A program made the translations under genes and the position numbers. From an uncultured Eubacterium sp. (GTDB taxonomy: Bacteria > Bacillota > Clostridia > Lachnospirales > Lachnospiraceae): a stretch of DNA of 64,000 nt. The notes beneath the pieces were generated by a model that worked only from the letters and a program-made list of their open reading frames with translations, was not told the origin of the DNA and did no database searches. Location of the stretch: assembly GCA_910583555.1 (NCBI GenBank), contig CAJTXO010000006.1, positions 62,001-126,000 of the forward strand, read 5' to 3'. Of this stretch, positions 25,258 through 34,365 are shown in pieces. The stretch's first letter is position 1. Every line of letters begins with the position of its first letter.

Positions 25258-25432
25258 TCGGTTACTGATCACAAGTTCCAAAAGTTAAGTTATTAAAACC
25301 AAATACATCTAAGAAATGTTGCTTCATGCGCAAAAAAGCCACGGAACTGAAATTCCGCGCAGAAATGAGGAATTAGATGAAAAGAAAACATTCTGTGCCC
25401 TTCATTCGTTGACCTCCATAAATAACGCTTTA

Positions 25433-26953
25433 TCATGCAGATACATTTAAAATGTATCGTCCCTTGCCCTGACCTTTGACTGTCACTATAATTCCGATTT
25501 TTTTCATCTCGGTAATAATCCTGAGAGCCTTAGTTTCCTTACAATCTAGGATTTTCTGCACGTCCGGCGTGCCGATCACCTGACTTTCTCGTAGGTCTTC
25601 CAAAACGGTAATGATAGCTGAGGATGTGATTTTCGTCATCATTCCATTCTTACGTAGACTTTTGACATGTTCAATCCACGCATTTTTTGCCGTCTCCCAC
25701 GGATTCGACGCTTCAATCCTCGCGTTTTCTTCCCCAATCCTCATATTTTCAAGCTCGATCGTCGCATTCCCCACATGCTTCTGATCTCGATCCGCGCTCA
25801 TCACCATCGTTTTGAGGATGAAGGTGCTGTTGTTAAATACCGGATCAGGAAGGCCTATTGCTTCCAGCTCCTTGCACATCCGGTCAACGCCCTCGCCGTA
25901 TTCCTTCACATAGCCGTAATCCTTCAGGAACGCGGCTATCTTCGGATTTCTGGAGAAATGGGTATAGCGGATGTTCTCTTTTTTCACCATCCCGGCGAAG
26001 GTGCCGGGACTATCCACTTCCAAACGGTCATCGAACATTTTGATCTGAATATCCGTGCCTTTAATTCCGTAATCTCGGTGAGTAGCCGCATTAACCACAA
26101 TCTCGGTGCGGACGAATTCGCTATATTCTTCTTCGGTAACGAAGATGCCGTCATGACCGAGATAGGTCTTTTCCTTCATCTGAATTTTAATGAAATCGAC
26201 GGCCTTTTCCACCTGCTCCAGAATGCGACCTTCGAATATCACGTCCTTGATCACGTTCATGTCCTTACCGACCTTTGCCTCCGTGCCGTCGTAACGGATA
26301 AAGCGGATAAAAGCGCGAGGGAAGAAAAGCTGCGGATTCTTGCCGAACAGCAGGATTGCAGCCACGGAGACCTGATCCCTGCCATCCTTAACCGTGACGA
26401 ACTTCTTGTTCTCCCGGACATATTTTTGAGGAGACTTTGTGTATCCAATGCGCTCGCAGTAGCATCTCACAAAATCCAGGTCAAGATCTTCGATGGTGGC
26501 ATCGGCCACAGGCTCATCCTCGAAGTAGCGCACACCTTTGGCATACATCAGAGTCATGCGATCGGTGAAATCCAGCTTTTTACTTTTATCTCCGACACGA
26601 AGAAATGCCTCGTCAGCCTGATTTGCATGGAGCAGCGGACTGGCCTCAATGTGCATCAGAAGCACATGATCCGGCTTGCCTTCATAGTTTACGCATTCTA
26701 CCATCTCCGTGGTTATCGGAACCGTCGGATTACAGAAATCTATCGGTGTCCGCAGAATTTCATTCAACTGCTCCTCGTGATAATCGACACCCTCGATTCT
26801 GCGGTGCTTGTCCGAAATGCCAATAGCAATCGTGCCGCCGTCCGCATTTGCAAAAGCGCAGATAGTATCTGACAGATCTACAGGTTTGATCTGTATACTT
26901 TTGCGGTCAAATATCTGTTTTTCGTTCTTCGCGAGAACTTCTTCAATTGTCAT
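25433..26953 (-). CDS. AlbA_2/Schlafen-type ATP-binding protein with GHKL-like domain
   Basis: A protein of 506 residues. The N-terminus (about 1-140: KQIFDRKSI, FANADGGTIAIGISD) is the Schlafen AlbA_2 domain. A HATPase_c_4-type region lies around 280-330 (EIVVNAATHRDYGIKG, then DRLEVDSPGTF), followed by NPKIAAFLKDYGYVKEYGEG and a C-terminal winged-helix that could bind DNA. This architecture is common in accessory regions and described as a predicted transcriptional regulator; some family members take part in phage defence. It stands alone on the minus strand. A 9-bp-arm palindrome covers its 3' end (25440-25458). Function unknown. Confidence 0.8.
   Translation of the reverse strand: MTIEEVLAKNEKQIFDRKSIQIKPVDLSDTICAFANADGGTIAIGISDKHRRIEGVDYHEEQLNEILRTPIDFCNPTVPITTEMVECVNYEGKPDHVLLMHIEASPLLHANQADEAFLRVGDKSKKLDFTDRMTLMYAKGVRYFEDEPVADATIEDLDLDFVRCYCERIGYTKSPQKYVRENKKFVTVKDGRDQVSVAAILLFGKNPQLFFPRAFIRFIRYDGTEAKVGKDMNVIKDVIFEGRILEQVEKAVDFIKIQMKEKTYLGHDGIFVTEEEYSEFVRTEIVVNAATHRDYGIKGTDIQIKMFDDRLEVDSPGTFAGMVKKENIRYTHFSRNPKIAAFLKDYGYVKEYGEGVDRMCKELEAIGLPDPVFNNSTFILKTMVMSADRDQKHVGNATIELENMRIGEENARIEASNPWETAKNAWIEHVKSLRKNGMMTKITSSAIITVLEDLRESQVIGTPDVQKILDCKETKALRIITEMKKIGIIVTVKGQGKGRYILNVSA
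25440..25458. repeat. Palindrome over the 3' end of the AlbA_2 gene
   Basis: GATACATTT-A-AAATGTATC is a perfect dyad covering the last codons of the gene. It could fold in the mRNA of either strand. There is no T-tract, so a terminator role is uncertain. Confidence 0.4.
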
Positions 26954-27385
26954 AAAACTATACCTGCCTTTTTACCTCGTCACAAAGTATTGCTGACTGG
27001 TTGAGCTATCGTCTTCAGGTCATCCCATGAGTCGGACTTTGCGATATCATCCTCGTAGGCTATAAGATAGCCCCATTATAAAACAAAAGGTTTCGCACTT
27101 ACACGAAACCTTTCGGCACATTTTCTTTCGGTTTTATCAACCTAGTCAGATTGTGGAAACTGTGCAACCCCTCTAATGTCAATACACGTCACTCCTCTGA
27201 CAAAGCCACGTGTACTTTTACGACCACAGACACTCTGGTTGCCTGCTGAGATCATACTACAAGAAATCAATCAAGATTTCTTAATTACATTATATACAAA
27301 GGCAAAAACAAATCTATGTAAATTTTGCACAAATTTATTCACCCTTTTTTAGTTAAAATGTACAACACTATTCACAGCCTATCAA
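26954..27385. other. Gene-free gap of about 430 bases
   Basis: No convincing reading frame is seen in this stretch. It contains one terminator-like hairpin (27086-27113) and a smaller inverted repeat AAGAAATC/GATTTCTT (27261-27282). The part nearest 27385 is AT rich. It lies between the glgC-glgD-spoVG operon and the AlbA_2 gene. Confidence 0.6.
27086..27113 (-). terminator. Intrinsic terminator downstream of the spoVG operon
   Basis: AAAGGTTTCG and CGAAACCTTT form a perfect 10-bp stem with an 8-base loop. On the minus strand it is followed by TGTTTTAT. It would end transcripts from spoVG about 360 bases after its stop. Confidence 0.65.
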
Positions 27386-27472
27386 TCACATAAATCTCCA
27401 GAAAAAACAGAAAAACCCCAACCACGCCGCCATCATCCCCAGCGTCATGGTCAGGACTTTAATTTGAAACAT
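27386..27472 (-). CDS. Possible 28-residue transmembrane peptide at the end of the spoVG operon
   Basis: A frame of 28 codons begins with an ATG two bases after the spoVG stop. It encodes one hydrophobic helix (LGMMAAWLGFFCFFW) with a basic residue on each side. There is no separate strong ribosome site, so expression would rely on coupling to spoVG. Such short hydrophobic frames also arise by chance; the reason to list it is the tight position after spoVG. Confidence 0.3.
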   Translation of the reverse strand: MFQIKVLTMTLGMMAAWLGFFCFFWRFM

Positions 27473-27474
27473 TT

Positions 27475-27750
27475 TTAATCTTCATCCGGTAATTCATCTA
27501 GTGCCTTTTTAAAACGCTCCAATATTGCTTCCTGCAGTAAGTTTCTCATCTCCCCGTTGATCGGATGTGCCACATCCCTGTATTCATTATTTGGAGTCTT
27601 CTTACTCGGCATCGCAATAAACAAACCTTTTTCCCCTTCGATGACTTTGATATCGTGAACGACAAAAGAATCATCAAATGTCACTGACGCTACCGCCCTC
27701 ATCTTGGAATCGTTACTCACAACTCGAATGCGAATATCTGTTATTTGCAT
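27475..27750 (-). CDS. spoVG: Septation/sporulation regulator SpoVG
   Basis: A full-length SpoVG of 91 residues: MQITDIRIRVV, MRAVASVTFDDSFVVHDIKV, and FIAMPSKKTPNNEYRDVAHP are the family signature. It is a small nucleic-acid-binding protein affecting septation, sporulation and surface gene expression in Gram-positive bacteria. It lies 23 bases after glgD on the same strand, so it is probably transcribed with the glycogen genes, an unusual neighbourhood for it. Confidence 0.95.
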   Translation of the reverse strand: MQITDIRIRVVSNDSKMRAVASVTFDDSFVVHDIKVIEGEKGLFIAMPSKKTPNNEYRDVAHPINGEMRNLLQEAILERFKKALDELPDED

Positions 27751-27773
27751 CCCAATTATCCTCCTTACTGTTC

Positions 27774-28895
27774 TTACAGTACGTAACGCGCATTCTTTTC
27801 CAACACTATTTTGATTTTATCCGGTTCTCCAACATAATTGGAGTTTGCTCGAATTGTATCATGGCTCTCAACGATGCAATTTTCAATGTAGGTATTATCG
27901 CCAATGTACACATCATTCAAAATAATGGAATTACGAATGGTGCAGTTGTTACCTACGTATACTTCTTTAAACAAAATGGAATCCCTCACCTCGCCATTGA
28001 CGATACATCCGCTGGAAACCAGGCTGTTTGTAACTTTTGATCCGGCATTGTATTTGGCCGGCGGCAGATCCTCGATTTTTGACTCAACCGTCGGATACTG
28101 ATTGAAAAAGTAATCCCTGATCTCCCTGTTGAGAAAATCCATATTGGTTTTAAAATAAGAATCAACTGTCGTAATGTTGCTCCAGTATGAGTCCATCTGG
28201 TAAGCATAAATCTTTTTTACTCCGCGATATCTTATGAAAATATCTTTTACCAGATCAAACCCGCCCTCATTTCCGGCGCGCTCGATCAGGTCTATCAGCT
28301 GCCTTCGCCGGATTACGTATATTCCCGTGGATACTGTCGTCTTCGAAGTTACGATCGGTTTTTCTTCCAGTTCCGTAACCAATCCATCCTCATCCACCGA
28401 AACCACGCCGAATCTGCTTGGGTCGTCTGATTCCCCGAGATCCTTCGTAACAATGGTTATATCTGCATTTTTACTCAAATGGTACTCAAGCACTTTGTTC
28501 ATATCGAGTTTGTAAACACAGTCTCCGGAAGCGATCACCACATACGGCTCGTGGCTCGTCTTCAAAAAATCTATGTTCTGCGCGATCGCGTCCGCGGTTC
28601 CCCGGTACCAGTAACTGTTGTCCTGTGTCTGAGTCGGAGTAAATACAAATAATCCGCCCTGTTTTCGACCAAAGTCCCACCATTTGGAAGAATTCAAATG
28701 CTGAGTCAGTGATTTTGAATTGAACTGGGTGAACACAGCAACCTTACTTATATGGGAATTCGACATACTGCTGAGTGCAAAGTCGATACTGCGATAACCT
28801 CCTGCAATCGGCAACGCAGATGTAGCTCTCTTTGTCGTAAGTTCCGTCATACGTTTGCTGCTTCCACCAGCTAAAATAATACCTATCGCCCTCAT
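27774..28895 (-). CDS. glgD: Glycogen biosynthesis protein GlgD (ADP-glucose pyrophosphorylase subunit)
   Basis: A protein of 373 residues: a nucleotidyl-transferase domain followed by a left-handed beta-helix end (repeats such as GNNCTIRNSIILNDVYIG). The pyrophosphorylase loop is altered (ILAGGSSKRM instead of GGQGSRL), as in GlgD, the regulatory partner of GlgC in Firmicutes. Its ATG overlaps the glgC stop (ATGA), so the two subunits are made together. The heteromer makes ADP-glucose for glycogen. Confidence 0.93.
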   Translation of the reverse strand: MRAIGIILAGGSSKRMTELTTKRATSALPIAGGYRSIDFALSSMSNSHISKVAVFTQFNSKSLTQHLNSSKWWDFGRKQGGLFVFTPTQTQDNSYWYRGTADAIAQNIDFLKTSHEPYVVIASGDCVYKLDMNKVLEYHLSKNADITIVTKDLGESDDPSRFGVVSVDEDGLVTELEEKPIVTSKTTVSTGIYVIRRRQLIDLIERAGNEGGFDLVKDIFIRYRGVKKIYAYQMDSYWSNITTVDSYFKTNMDFLNREIRDYFFNQYPTVESKIEDLPPAKYNAGSKVTNSLVSSGCIVNGEVRDSILFKEVYVGNNCTIRNSIILNDVYIGDNTYIENCIVESHDTIRANSNYVGEPDKIKIVLEKNARYVL

Positions 28896-30169
28896 AAAAT
28901 GTCACCTGCCTTTATCAAAGTTCCGCCACCTTCCAGTGTATCATTCGGATAATCTTCCTTCGTCGTCACTCCTGATATGGCAGTATTTTTTCCAATCGTC
29001 ACTCCGTCCGGAATAACGGTATTATCACCGACCGTAACCAGATTAAACGCGTATACATCCGGTTTTACCTGGTTTACCACGCCATCGTCGCCAGCCCCCA
29101 ATACACATCCGGCTCCGATCACCGTGTCTTCCGCTACGATCGTCTTGTCCAGGATCGTATTCTTTCCGATCCTCGCTGAATTCATAATGATCGAATCGCG
29201 CACGACTGCTCCTTCTTCAATCACTACGTTCGAACCGATCACAGAATTGTAAACCTCCCCGTATACTTCGCACCCATCTCCCATAATCGCTTTGTTTATG
29301 ACAGATGAATTCGAGATATACTGTGGCCTGAGCCACTCGTTCTTCGTATAAATCTTCCAAAATTCCTCGTACAGATTGAACACCGGAATCAGATCGATCA
29401 GTTCCATATTGGATTCCCAATAGGACCCCAGTGTTCCCACATCCTTCCAGTAACCATTGAATTCATAAGCGAAGATTCGATCCCCCCTCTCATGACAATA
29501 AGGAATAATGTGTTTTCCAAAGTCGCATCCAGGCTGGTCTTTCAGTGTGATAAGCGCTTCTTTCAGCACCGGCCATGAGAAAATGTATATTCCCATAGAT
29601 GCAAGATTGCTCCTCGGCTGTTCCGGCTTCTCCTGGAATTCTGAAATCCTGCCGCTCTCATCTGTGACGCAAACCCCAAAGCGGCTGGCCTCTTCGATCG
29701 GAACCGGAATCGTAGCCAATGTAACGTCTGCCTGATTTGACTTATGAAAGTCCAGCATTACCTGATAATCCATCTTGTATATATGGTCGCCGCCCAATAT
29801 GAGGACATAGTCCGGATTGTACTGATCCATATACTTTAAATTCTGATAAATGGCATTAGCCGTGCCGGTATACCACTCACTGCTTGTACTTTTCTCATAC
29901 GGCGGAAGAACGGAAATCCCTCCTACATTCCGATCGAGATCCCAAGGAATACCGATGCCGATATGAGTATTCAGCTTTAGCGGCTGGTACTGTGTCAAAA
30001 CCCCGACAGTATCAACCCCAGAATTAATGCAATTACTCAACGGAAAATCAATGATACGATACTTTCCCCCAAAAGCAACAGCAGGTTTTGCTACGTTTGC
30101 CGTCAGGACGCCAAGACGTGAACCCTGCCCTCCAGCCAGTAACATAGCTATCATTTCTTTTTTGATCAT
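28892..30169 (-). CDS. glgC: Glucose-1-phosphate adenylyltransferase
   Basis: A protein of 425 residues, the usual length. It makes ADP-glucose from ATP and glucose-1-phosphate, the first committed step of glycogen synthesis. The pyrophosphorylase loop MLLAGGQGSRLG, GTANAIYQN, and LILGGDHIYKMDY with the catalytic Asp are all present, followed by a beta-helix C-terminus. The ATG at 30169 was chosen over a GTG ten codons earlier because AGGGGTG lies 5-6 bases before it. First gene of the glgC-glgD-spoVG operon, with an extended -10 promoter about 70 bases upstream. Confidence 0.95.
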   Translation of the reverse strand: MIKKEMIAMLLAGGQGSRLGVLTANVAKPAVAFGGKYRIIDFPLSNCINSGVDTVGVLTQYQPLKLNTHIGIGIPWDLDRNVGGISVLPPYEKSTSSEWYTGTANAIYQNLKYMDQYNPDYVLILGGDHIYKMDYQVMLDFHKSNQADVTLATIPVPIEEASRFGVCVTDESGRISEFQEKPEQPRSNLASMGIYIFSWPVLKEALITLKDQPGCDFGKHIIPYCHERGDRIFAYEFNGYWKDVGTLGSYWESNMELIDLIPVFNLYEEFWKIYTKNEWLRPQYISNSSVINKAIMGDGCEVYGEVYNSVIGSNVVIEEGAVVRDSIIMNSARIGKNTILDKTIVAEDTVIGAGCVLGAGDDGVVNQVKPDVYAFNLVTVGDNTVIPDGVTIGKNTAISGVTTKEDYPNDTLEGGGTLIKAGDIL

Positions 30170-30239
30170 GTGATCACCCCTGTTGTAAGTAGTACCCACG
30201 AGAGACGTGACCTCCGCGGGCCGGTTAAACTATATAAAG

Positions 30240-30248
30240 ATTATAGCA
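30240..30248 (-). promoter_or_regulatory. Extended -10 promoter of glgC
   Basis: On the minus strand TGC-TATAAT gives an extended -10 element. No good -35 is seen, which such promoters can do without. A long T-rich stretch lies further upstream. Confidence 0.5.
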
Positions 30249-30444
30249 TACATTGGTAAAAAAATAAACATTTTTTATAATTTTTTTTTTATTTTTTTTG
30301 CTTTTTTGTAACTATTGCACAAAATCCTATTTTTTGACGGCAAATTTTTCAAAACTAAATTATTTTCACCTTTCTTCTTGTCTTTTTCATATAATAGATT
30401 TATACTTATGGTAATCAAAACAAGGAAAGGATGGTAAATGATCC

Positions 30445-31830
30445 ATGTATCAAATTGATTTCAGCACTCCCAAAACCGCGTATTTCATTGGAATCGGCGG
30501 CATAAGTATGAGCGCGTTTGCCGAACTTCTTCAATTTATGGGATTTACGATAAAAGGATCCGACCGGTCAAAATCCAAAATTACCAAACATTTGGAAGAT
30601 CTCGGAATAAAAATAGTATATGAACAATCAAGTGAAAATATTACTCCTGATATTGATTTTGTCGTTTACACGGCGGCCATTTCAGAAACAAATCCTGAAT
30701 TTAAACGGGCAAAAGAACTTGATCTCCCCATGATGACCCGTGCCTCCATGATCGGCCAGGTGATGAAAAATTATACGACAGCCGTGGCTGTGGCGGGAAC
30801 GCACGGCAAAACATCTACGACGTCCATCGCTTCCCATATCATGTTAGAAGCCGGCATGGATCCCACGATCTCCGTGGGCGGGATCCTGCCCGCCATAGGT
30901 GGAAATCTCCGGATCGGCAGATCCAAAAATTTTATTACAGAAGCCTGCGAATACACAAATAGTTTCCTGAACTTTTTTCCAACGATAGGTATTATATTAA
31001 ATATAGAAGAAGATCATCTGGATTTCTTTCATGATCTGGCCGACATCCGCCGCAGTTTCCGTAAGTTTGCGGAACTTCTGCCGGAACACGGGACATTGAT
31101 CATAAGCTCGGATATTGAAAATCTCGACGAAATTACTGGCGGCCTTCCCTGCCGCGTGCTGACTTTTTCTGTCGATGATCCGGGCGCCGATTTCCATGCG
31201 GCTGATATCGCCTATGATGAGTTCGGCCGCGGCAGCTTCACCCTCGTCAGATCCGGGGAGAAGACAGATGAGCGATATGCACTGGAGATCGTAGGTAAGC
31301 ATAATATAGGAAACACGCTTGCCTGCCTCGCCCTGTCTTCCCTGTTTGACATTCCGGCGCAGACCGTTCAGAACGGCCTTTCCAAATACAAAGGGACAGA
31401 GAGGCGGTTTGAGCGCAAGGGCGAATACAACGGGGCAGTCATCATCGACGACTACGCCCATCATCCGACTGAGATCGCGGCGACGCTGGCCTCCGCAAAA
31501 CATTATCCGCACAAAAAGCTGTGGGTCGCTTTCCAGCCGCATACGTACACCCGGACGAAAAGCCTTCTCCATGAACTGGCCGAGTCGCTGTGCGCGGCAG
31601 ACCATGTTCTCCTCGCTGACATATACGCGGCGAGGGAGCAGGATCCCGGAGACATCTCTTCCAAAGATATCGAAAATCTGATCATAAAGTCAGGAAACAG
31701 CGCAACGTATCTTGGTGATTTTAAGAGCATTGAAAAATTTTTAGAAAAAAATTTAACCACGGGTGATCTGTTGATAACAATGGGGGCGGGAAACATTGTA
31801 GAGGTTGGCGAAGCACTCGTTGATTGCTAG
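30445..31830 (+). CDS. murC: UDP-N-acetylmuramate--L-alanine ligase
   Basis: A full-length MurC of 461 residues, which adds L-alanine to UDP-MurNAc in the cytoplasmic stage of peptidoglycan synthesis. An N-terminal Rossmann region (YFIGIGGISMSAFAELL), the ATP loop AVAGTHGKTSTTS near 114-124, the central ACEYTNSFLNFFP motif, and the C-terminal DYAHHPTEI motif are present. AAGGAAAGGATGG lies upstream. It ends in a hairpin terminator (31841-31896) whose arms are DnaA-box sequences. Confidence 0.96.
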   Translation: MYQIDFSTPKTAYFIGIGGISMSAFAELLQFMGFTIKGSDRSKSKITKHLEDLGIKIVYEQSSENITPDIDFVVYTAAISETNPEFKRAKELDLPMMTRASMIGQVMKNYTTAVAVAGTHGKTSTTSIASHIMLEAGMDPTISVGGILPAIGGNLRIGRSKNFITEACEYTNSFLNFFPTIGIILNIEEDHLDFFHDLADIRRSFRKFAELLPEHGTLIISSDIENLDEITGGLPCRVLTFSVDDPGADFHAADIAYDEFGRGSFTLVRSGEKTDERYALEIVGKHNIGNTLACLALSSLFDIPAQTVQNGLSKYKGTERRFERKGEYNGAVIIDDYAHHPTEIAATLASAKHYPHKKLWVAFQPHTYTRTKSLLHELAESLCAADHVLLADIYAAREQDPGDISSKDIENLIIKSGNSATYLGDFKSIEKFLEKNLTTGDLLITMGAGNIVEVGEALVDC

Positions 31831-31831
31831 T

Positions 31832-32014
31832 TTATCCACACTATCCACAGCCTTATCAACAATCAGTAGAAAAGAGCGACTGTGGATAGTTTTTTTGTTT
31901 ACAAAATTTGTGAATAACTTTATTTCCTGTGTTATTTTTATCAAATAACGGTTTTTCGTACTTTCTATACTTTTCTTCTACATATATAGTATGTTCGATT
32001 TGAAGTTATCCACA
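31832..32014. promoter_or_regulatory. Cluster of DnaA boxes upstream of the helicase-loader operon
   Basis: Two perfect TTATCCACA boxes (31832-31840 and 32006-32014) lie on the plus strand. Near matches with one mismatch are at 31841-31849 (CTATCCACA), 31853-31861 (TTATCAACA), 31881-31889 (minus strand CTATCCACA) and 31909-31917 (minus strand TTATTCACA). Weaker TTTCCACA-like copies follow to about 32030. It sits between murC and the dnaD-like gene, so it may regulate that operon or titrate DnaA. Confidence 0.7.
31841..31896 (+). terminator. murC terminator
   Basis: CTATCCACAG (31841-31850) and CTGTGGATAG (31880-31889) form a perfect 10-bp stem with a 29-base loop, followed by seven T. The arms are also DnaA-box-like sequences. 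Confidence 0.65.
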
Positions 32015-32140
32015 TCTTCCACACTTTCCACACCTTATTTTCTACTGAAAAGGTACAATTTTTTTGCTATTTACAGAAATCAAATTTTAGGTTATGCTTT
32101 ATGCAGAGGGAATTATTTTTTGAGGAGGATATGGTAGACA

Positions 32141-33313
32141 ATGGGGTTTTCATTAACAAATTATTTTTCACAGAACATAACGCAGGTTCCTGATATTTTT
32201 ATCGATACATATATGCCGCAGGCAAACGGCAGCTTTGTAAAAGTTTACCTCTATCTTTTGCGGCAGCTCCATGAAGCTTCGCCTGTACTGACGGTCGAGA
32301 GTATGGCGGACATGCTTTCAAACACGGAAGCGGATATCGTCCGCGCTCTCCGGTACTGGGAAAAACAGGGTGTTCTCTCAATCTCGGAAGCCGCCGGGCA
32401 GATCATCGAAATTTCCCTGCTCCCACTATCCGGCAACAACGCGCTCCCTGGTGACAGTATTCTCTCTAACCAGGGCAGGCAGTCGGAGCAGAACGCATAT
32501 GACACGAACACGGCATACGACACTGCAGCGGCGGAAACGTCGGCTGCCAGATCAGAACCCGCTGATGCCACCCCTGCCAAGCCAGCGCAGCCCCATCTCA
32601 TTCAGCCGGACCGCGTACAGCCAGATATTCCGAAACGGCATACCTACTCCCCTCTTCAGGCGGAGGCGCTGAAAAAGGACGCGGAAATCGAATCCTGCCT
32701 CAGCATGGTGGAGGCATTACTCGGAACAACGCTCAGTGACGCGCACATGCAGCTCGTTCTGTACCTCATGTCGGATCTGGGTTTCTCACTCGATCTAGTC
32801 ATTACGCTTTATGAAACCGCGCTGTCCCGGGGAAAAAGAAATCCCCGCTATCTCGAAGCCATCGCTATCGACTGGGCGGGAAAAGGAGTCCGCACGGTCG
32901 AAGACGCCGAGGACGAAGTTTCTTCCTTTAACGGTACATATCGCGTCATAACAAAGGCGCTCGGCATCAAACGCGCTCTCGCGCCAGCGGAAAAAGCCGT
33001 GATCGATAAATGGGAAGTCTATCATTTTCCCGACGCTGTTTTAGAAGAAGCGTGCAGCAGGACTGTCCTGCAGTCAGGCGACACAAACCTGAATTACACG
33101 GCGAAGATCTTAGCGGACTGGCACAAAAAAGGCGTCACTTCCCTGAAAGACATTGAGGACTGTGACAAATCCTTTTTCCGCCAGAAAAACGCTTCCCCCG
33201 GCAAGAGCGGTGCCGCCGCCCGCCGAAATAAAAATAAATTTCAGCATTTTCCACAGAGAGAATATTCCAGGGAAGAATATGCGGATTTAGAAAAACAACT
33301 TCTTCACCAATAA
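32141..33313 (+). CDS. DnaD-like replication protein with two DnaD C-terminal domains
   Basis: A protein of 390 residues. The N-terminal winged-helix domain (about 15-90, with VESMADMLSNTEADIVRALRYW) is joined by a low-complexity Ala/Pro/Gln linker (about 115-175) to two DnaD_2 (DnaB_2) domains, at about 185-262 and 267-342. The family remodels DNA and helps load the replicative helicase in Firmicutes, together with the AAA+ loader. GAGGAGG is about 12 bases before the ATG. It is followed 16 bases later by a DnaC/DnaI-type loader gene, and a DnaA-box cluster precedes it. Confidence 0.87.
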   Translation: MGFSLTNYFSQNITQVPDIFIDTYMPQANGSFVKVYLYLLRQLHEASPVLTVESMADMLSNTEADIVRALRYWEKQGVLSISEAAGQIIEISLLPLSGNNALPGDSILSNQGRQSEQNAYDTNTAYDTAAAETSAARSEPADATPAKPAQPHLIQPDRVQPDIPKRHTYSPLQAEALKKDAEIESCLSMVEALLGTTLSDAHMQLVLYLMSDLGFSLDLVITLYETALSRGKRNPRYLEAIAIDWAGKGVRTVEDAEDEVSSFNGTYRVITKALGIKRALAPAEKAVIDKWEVYHFPDAVLEEACSRTVLQSGDTNLNYTAKILADWHKKGVTSLKDIEDCDKSFFRQKNASPGKSGAAARRNKNKFQHFPQREYSREEYADLEKQLLHQ

Positions 33314-33329
33314 CGATACGGAGATTTTT

Positions 33330-34343
33330 ATGCAGTTACAAAACGATCAGTATAACAGCTTATACGCGCAGTACAATGAAGCACAGTTAAAAAACAGCCG
33401 GCTCCTTCTCGCGCGGAAGAAAGAGATCCAGGAGGCCATCCCCGAATGGGACGAGCTCGATCATATCATCGCAGACCTCTCCGTCAAAATGGCGAAATCC
33501 ACATTTGACGGAACAAAAGCAGATGTCCGTCAGCTCAAGCATGACATATCCGTCATTACACGGAAGAAAGAAGTGCTCCTAACGCAGCACGGGTATCCCG
33601 CTGATTATCTGCAGCCATTTTTTGACTGCCCGGACTGCCGGGACACCGGTTACATCGGGAACGAAAAATGCCACTGTTTTCAGAAAAAAATCGTAGAATA
33701 TCTATATGAGCAGTCAAACCTGCAGGAAATACTGAAAAGTGAAAATTTTTCCCATTTTAACGAAGAATATTACCCGGATGACTATGTGGAGGATACAACG
33801 GGGCTGACGCCGAGGGATAATATCCGCAAAATACACGAGACTGCCCTGTTCTTCTGCGACCATTTTAATGAATCACACGATAACCTTCTGCTTTACGGTA
33901 ATACCGGAGTCGGGAAAACGTTTCTGACCCATTGTATCGCAAAAGAGGCGCTGGATCATTCTCACACTGTCGTCTATTTAACATCTCTTGGCTTATTTGA
34001 TATACTGGAAAAAAATAAGTTTGACAAAGCATTAAGTTCGGTAGAAAAGAATGCTGTCGTCTCCTACATTCTGGACTGCGACCTGCTGATTCTGGACGAT
34101 CTCGGTACGGAGTTGAACAACAGCTTTACCTCATCGCAATTGTATCAGGTGATCGACACGCGTCTCGTCCACAGGAGATCAACGATCATTTCCACGAACC
34201 TCTCTTTTGATGATCTGAGGGAACAGTACAGCGAGCGCATCTTTTCCCGCATCACGAGCCGGTACTCGCTGCTAAAGCTGACAGGTGACGACATCCGCCT
34301 GAAAAAGGCCATATTTACCCGTCAGGCGTCGTCCCGTAAATGA
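33330..34343 (+). CDS. DnaC/DnaI-type helicase loader ATPase
   Basis: A protein of 337 residues. An N-terminal helical region (1-95) is followed by a zinc site with Cys100, Cys103, Cys114 and Cys116 (CPDCRDTG ... CHC), as in DnaI. The AAA+ domain has Walker A GNTGVGKT at 190-197, Walker B LLILDDLG at 252-259, and a C-terminal sensor/arginine region (FSRITSRYS). It would load the replicative helicase in cooperation with DnaA and the DnaD-like protein encoded just upstream. The two genes form an operon. Confidence 0.9.
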   Translation: MQLQNDQYNSLYAQYNEAQLKNSRLLLARKKEIQEAIPEWDELDHIIADLSVKMAKSTFDGTKADVRQLKHDISVITRKKEVLLTQHGYPADYLQPFFDCPDCRDTGYIGNEKCHCFQKKIVEYLYEQSNLQEILKSENFSHFNEEYYPDDYVEDTTGLTPRDNIRKIHETALFFCDHFNESHDNLLLYGNTGVGKTFLTHCIAKEALDHSHTVVYLTSLGLFDILEKNKFDKALSSVEKNAVVSYILDCDLLILDDLGTELNNSFTSSQLYQVIDTRLVHRRSTIISTNLSFDDLREQYSERIFSRITSRYSLLKLTGDDIRLKKAIFTRQASSRK

Positions 34344-34365
34344 TGGCGCTACCAGCCGCATATCC

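Noticed and set aside
25316..25447. 43-codon frame downstream of the orphan promoter as a definite gene
   Set aside because: No good ribosome site and it overlaps the 3' end of the AlbA_2 gene. It is only mentioned as a possibility.
25667..26872. 401-codon open frame on the plus strand
   Set aside because: It is wholly antisense to the AlbA_2 gene, which has clear domains. The product has no family features.
30260..30320. Long T-rich tract upstream of glgC as a terminator
   Set aside because: No stem precedes the T runs on either strand; probably simple low-complexity DNA.
31832..32140. The DnaA-box cluster as the chromosomal origin
   Set aside because: The yidC-jag-mnmE-mnmG-parAB block places oriC near the right edge, and dnaA is not next to this cluster. 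It is reported as a regulatory or titration site.
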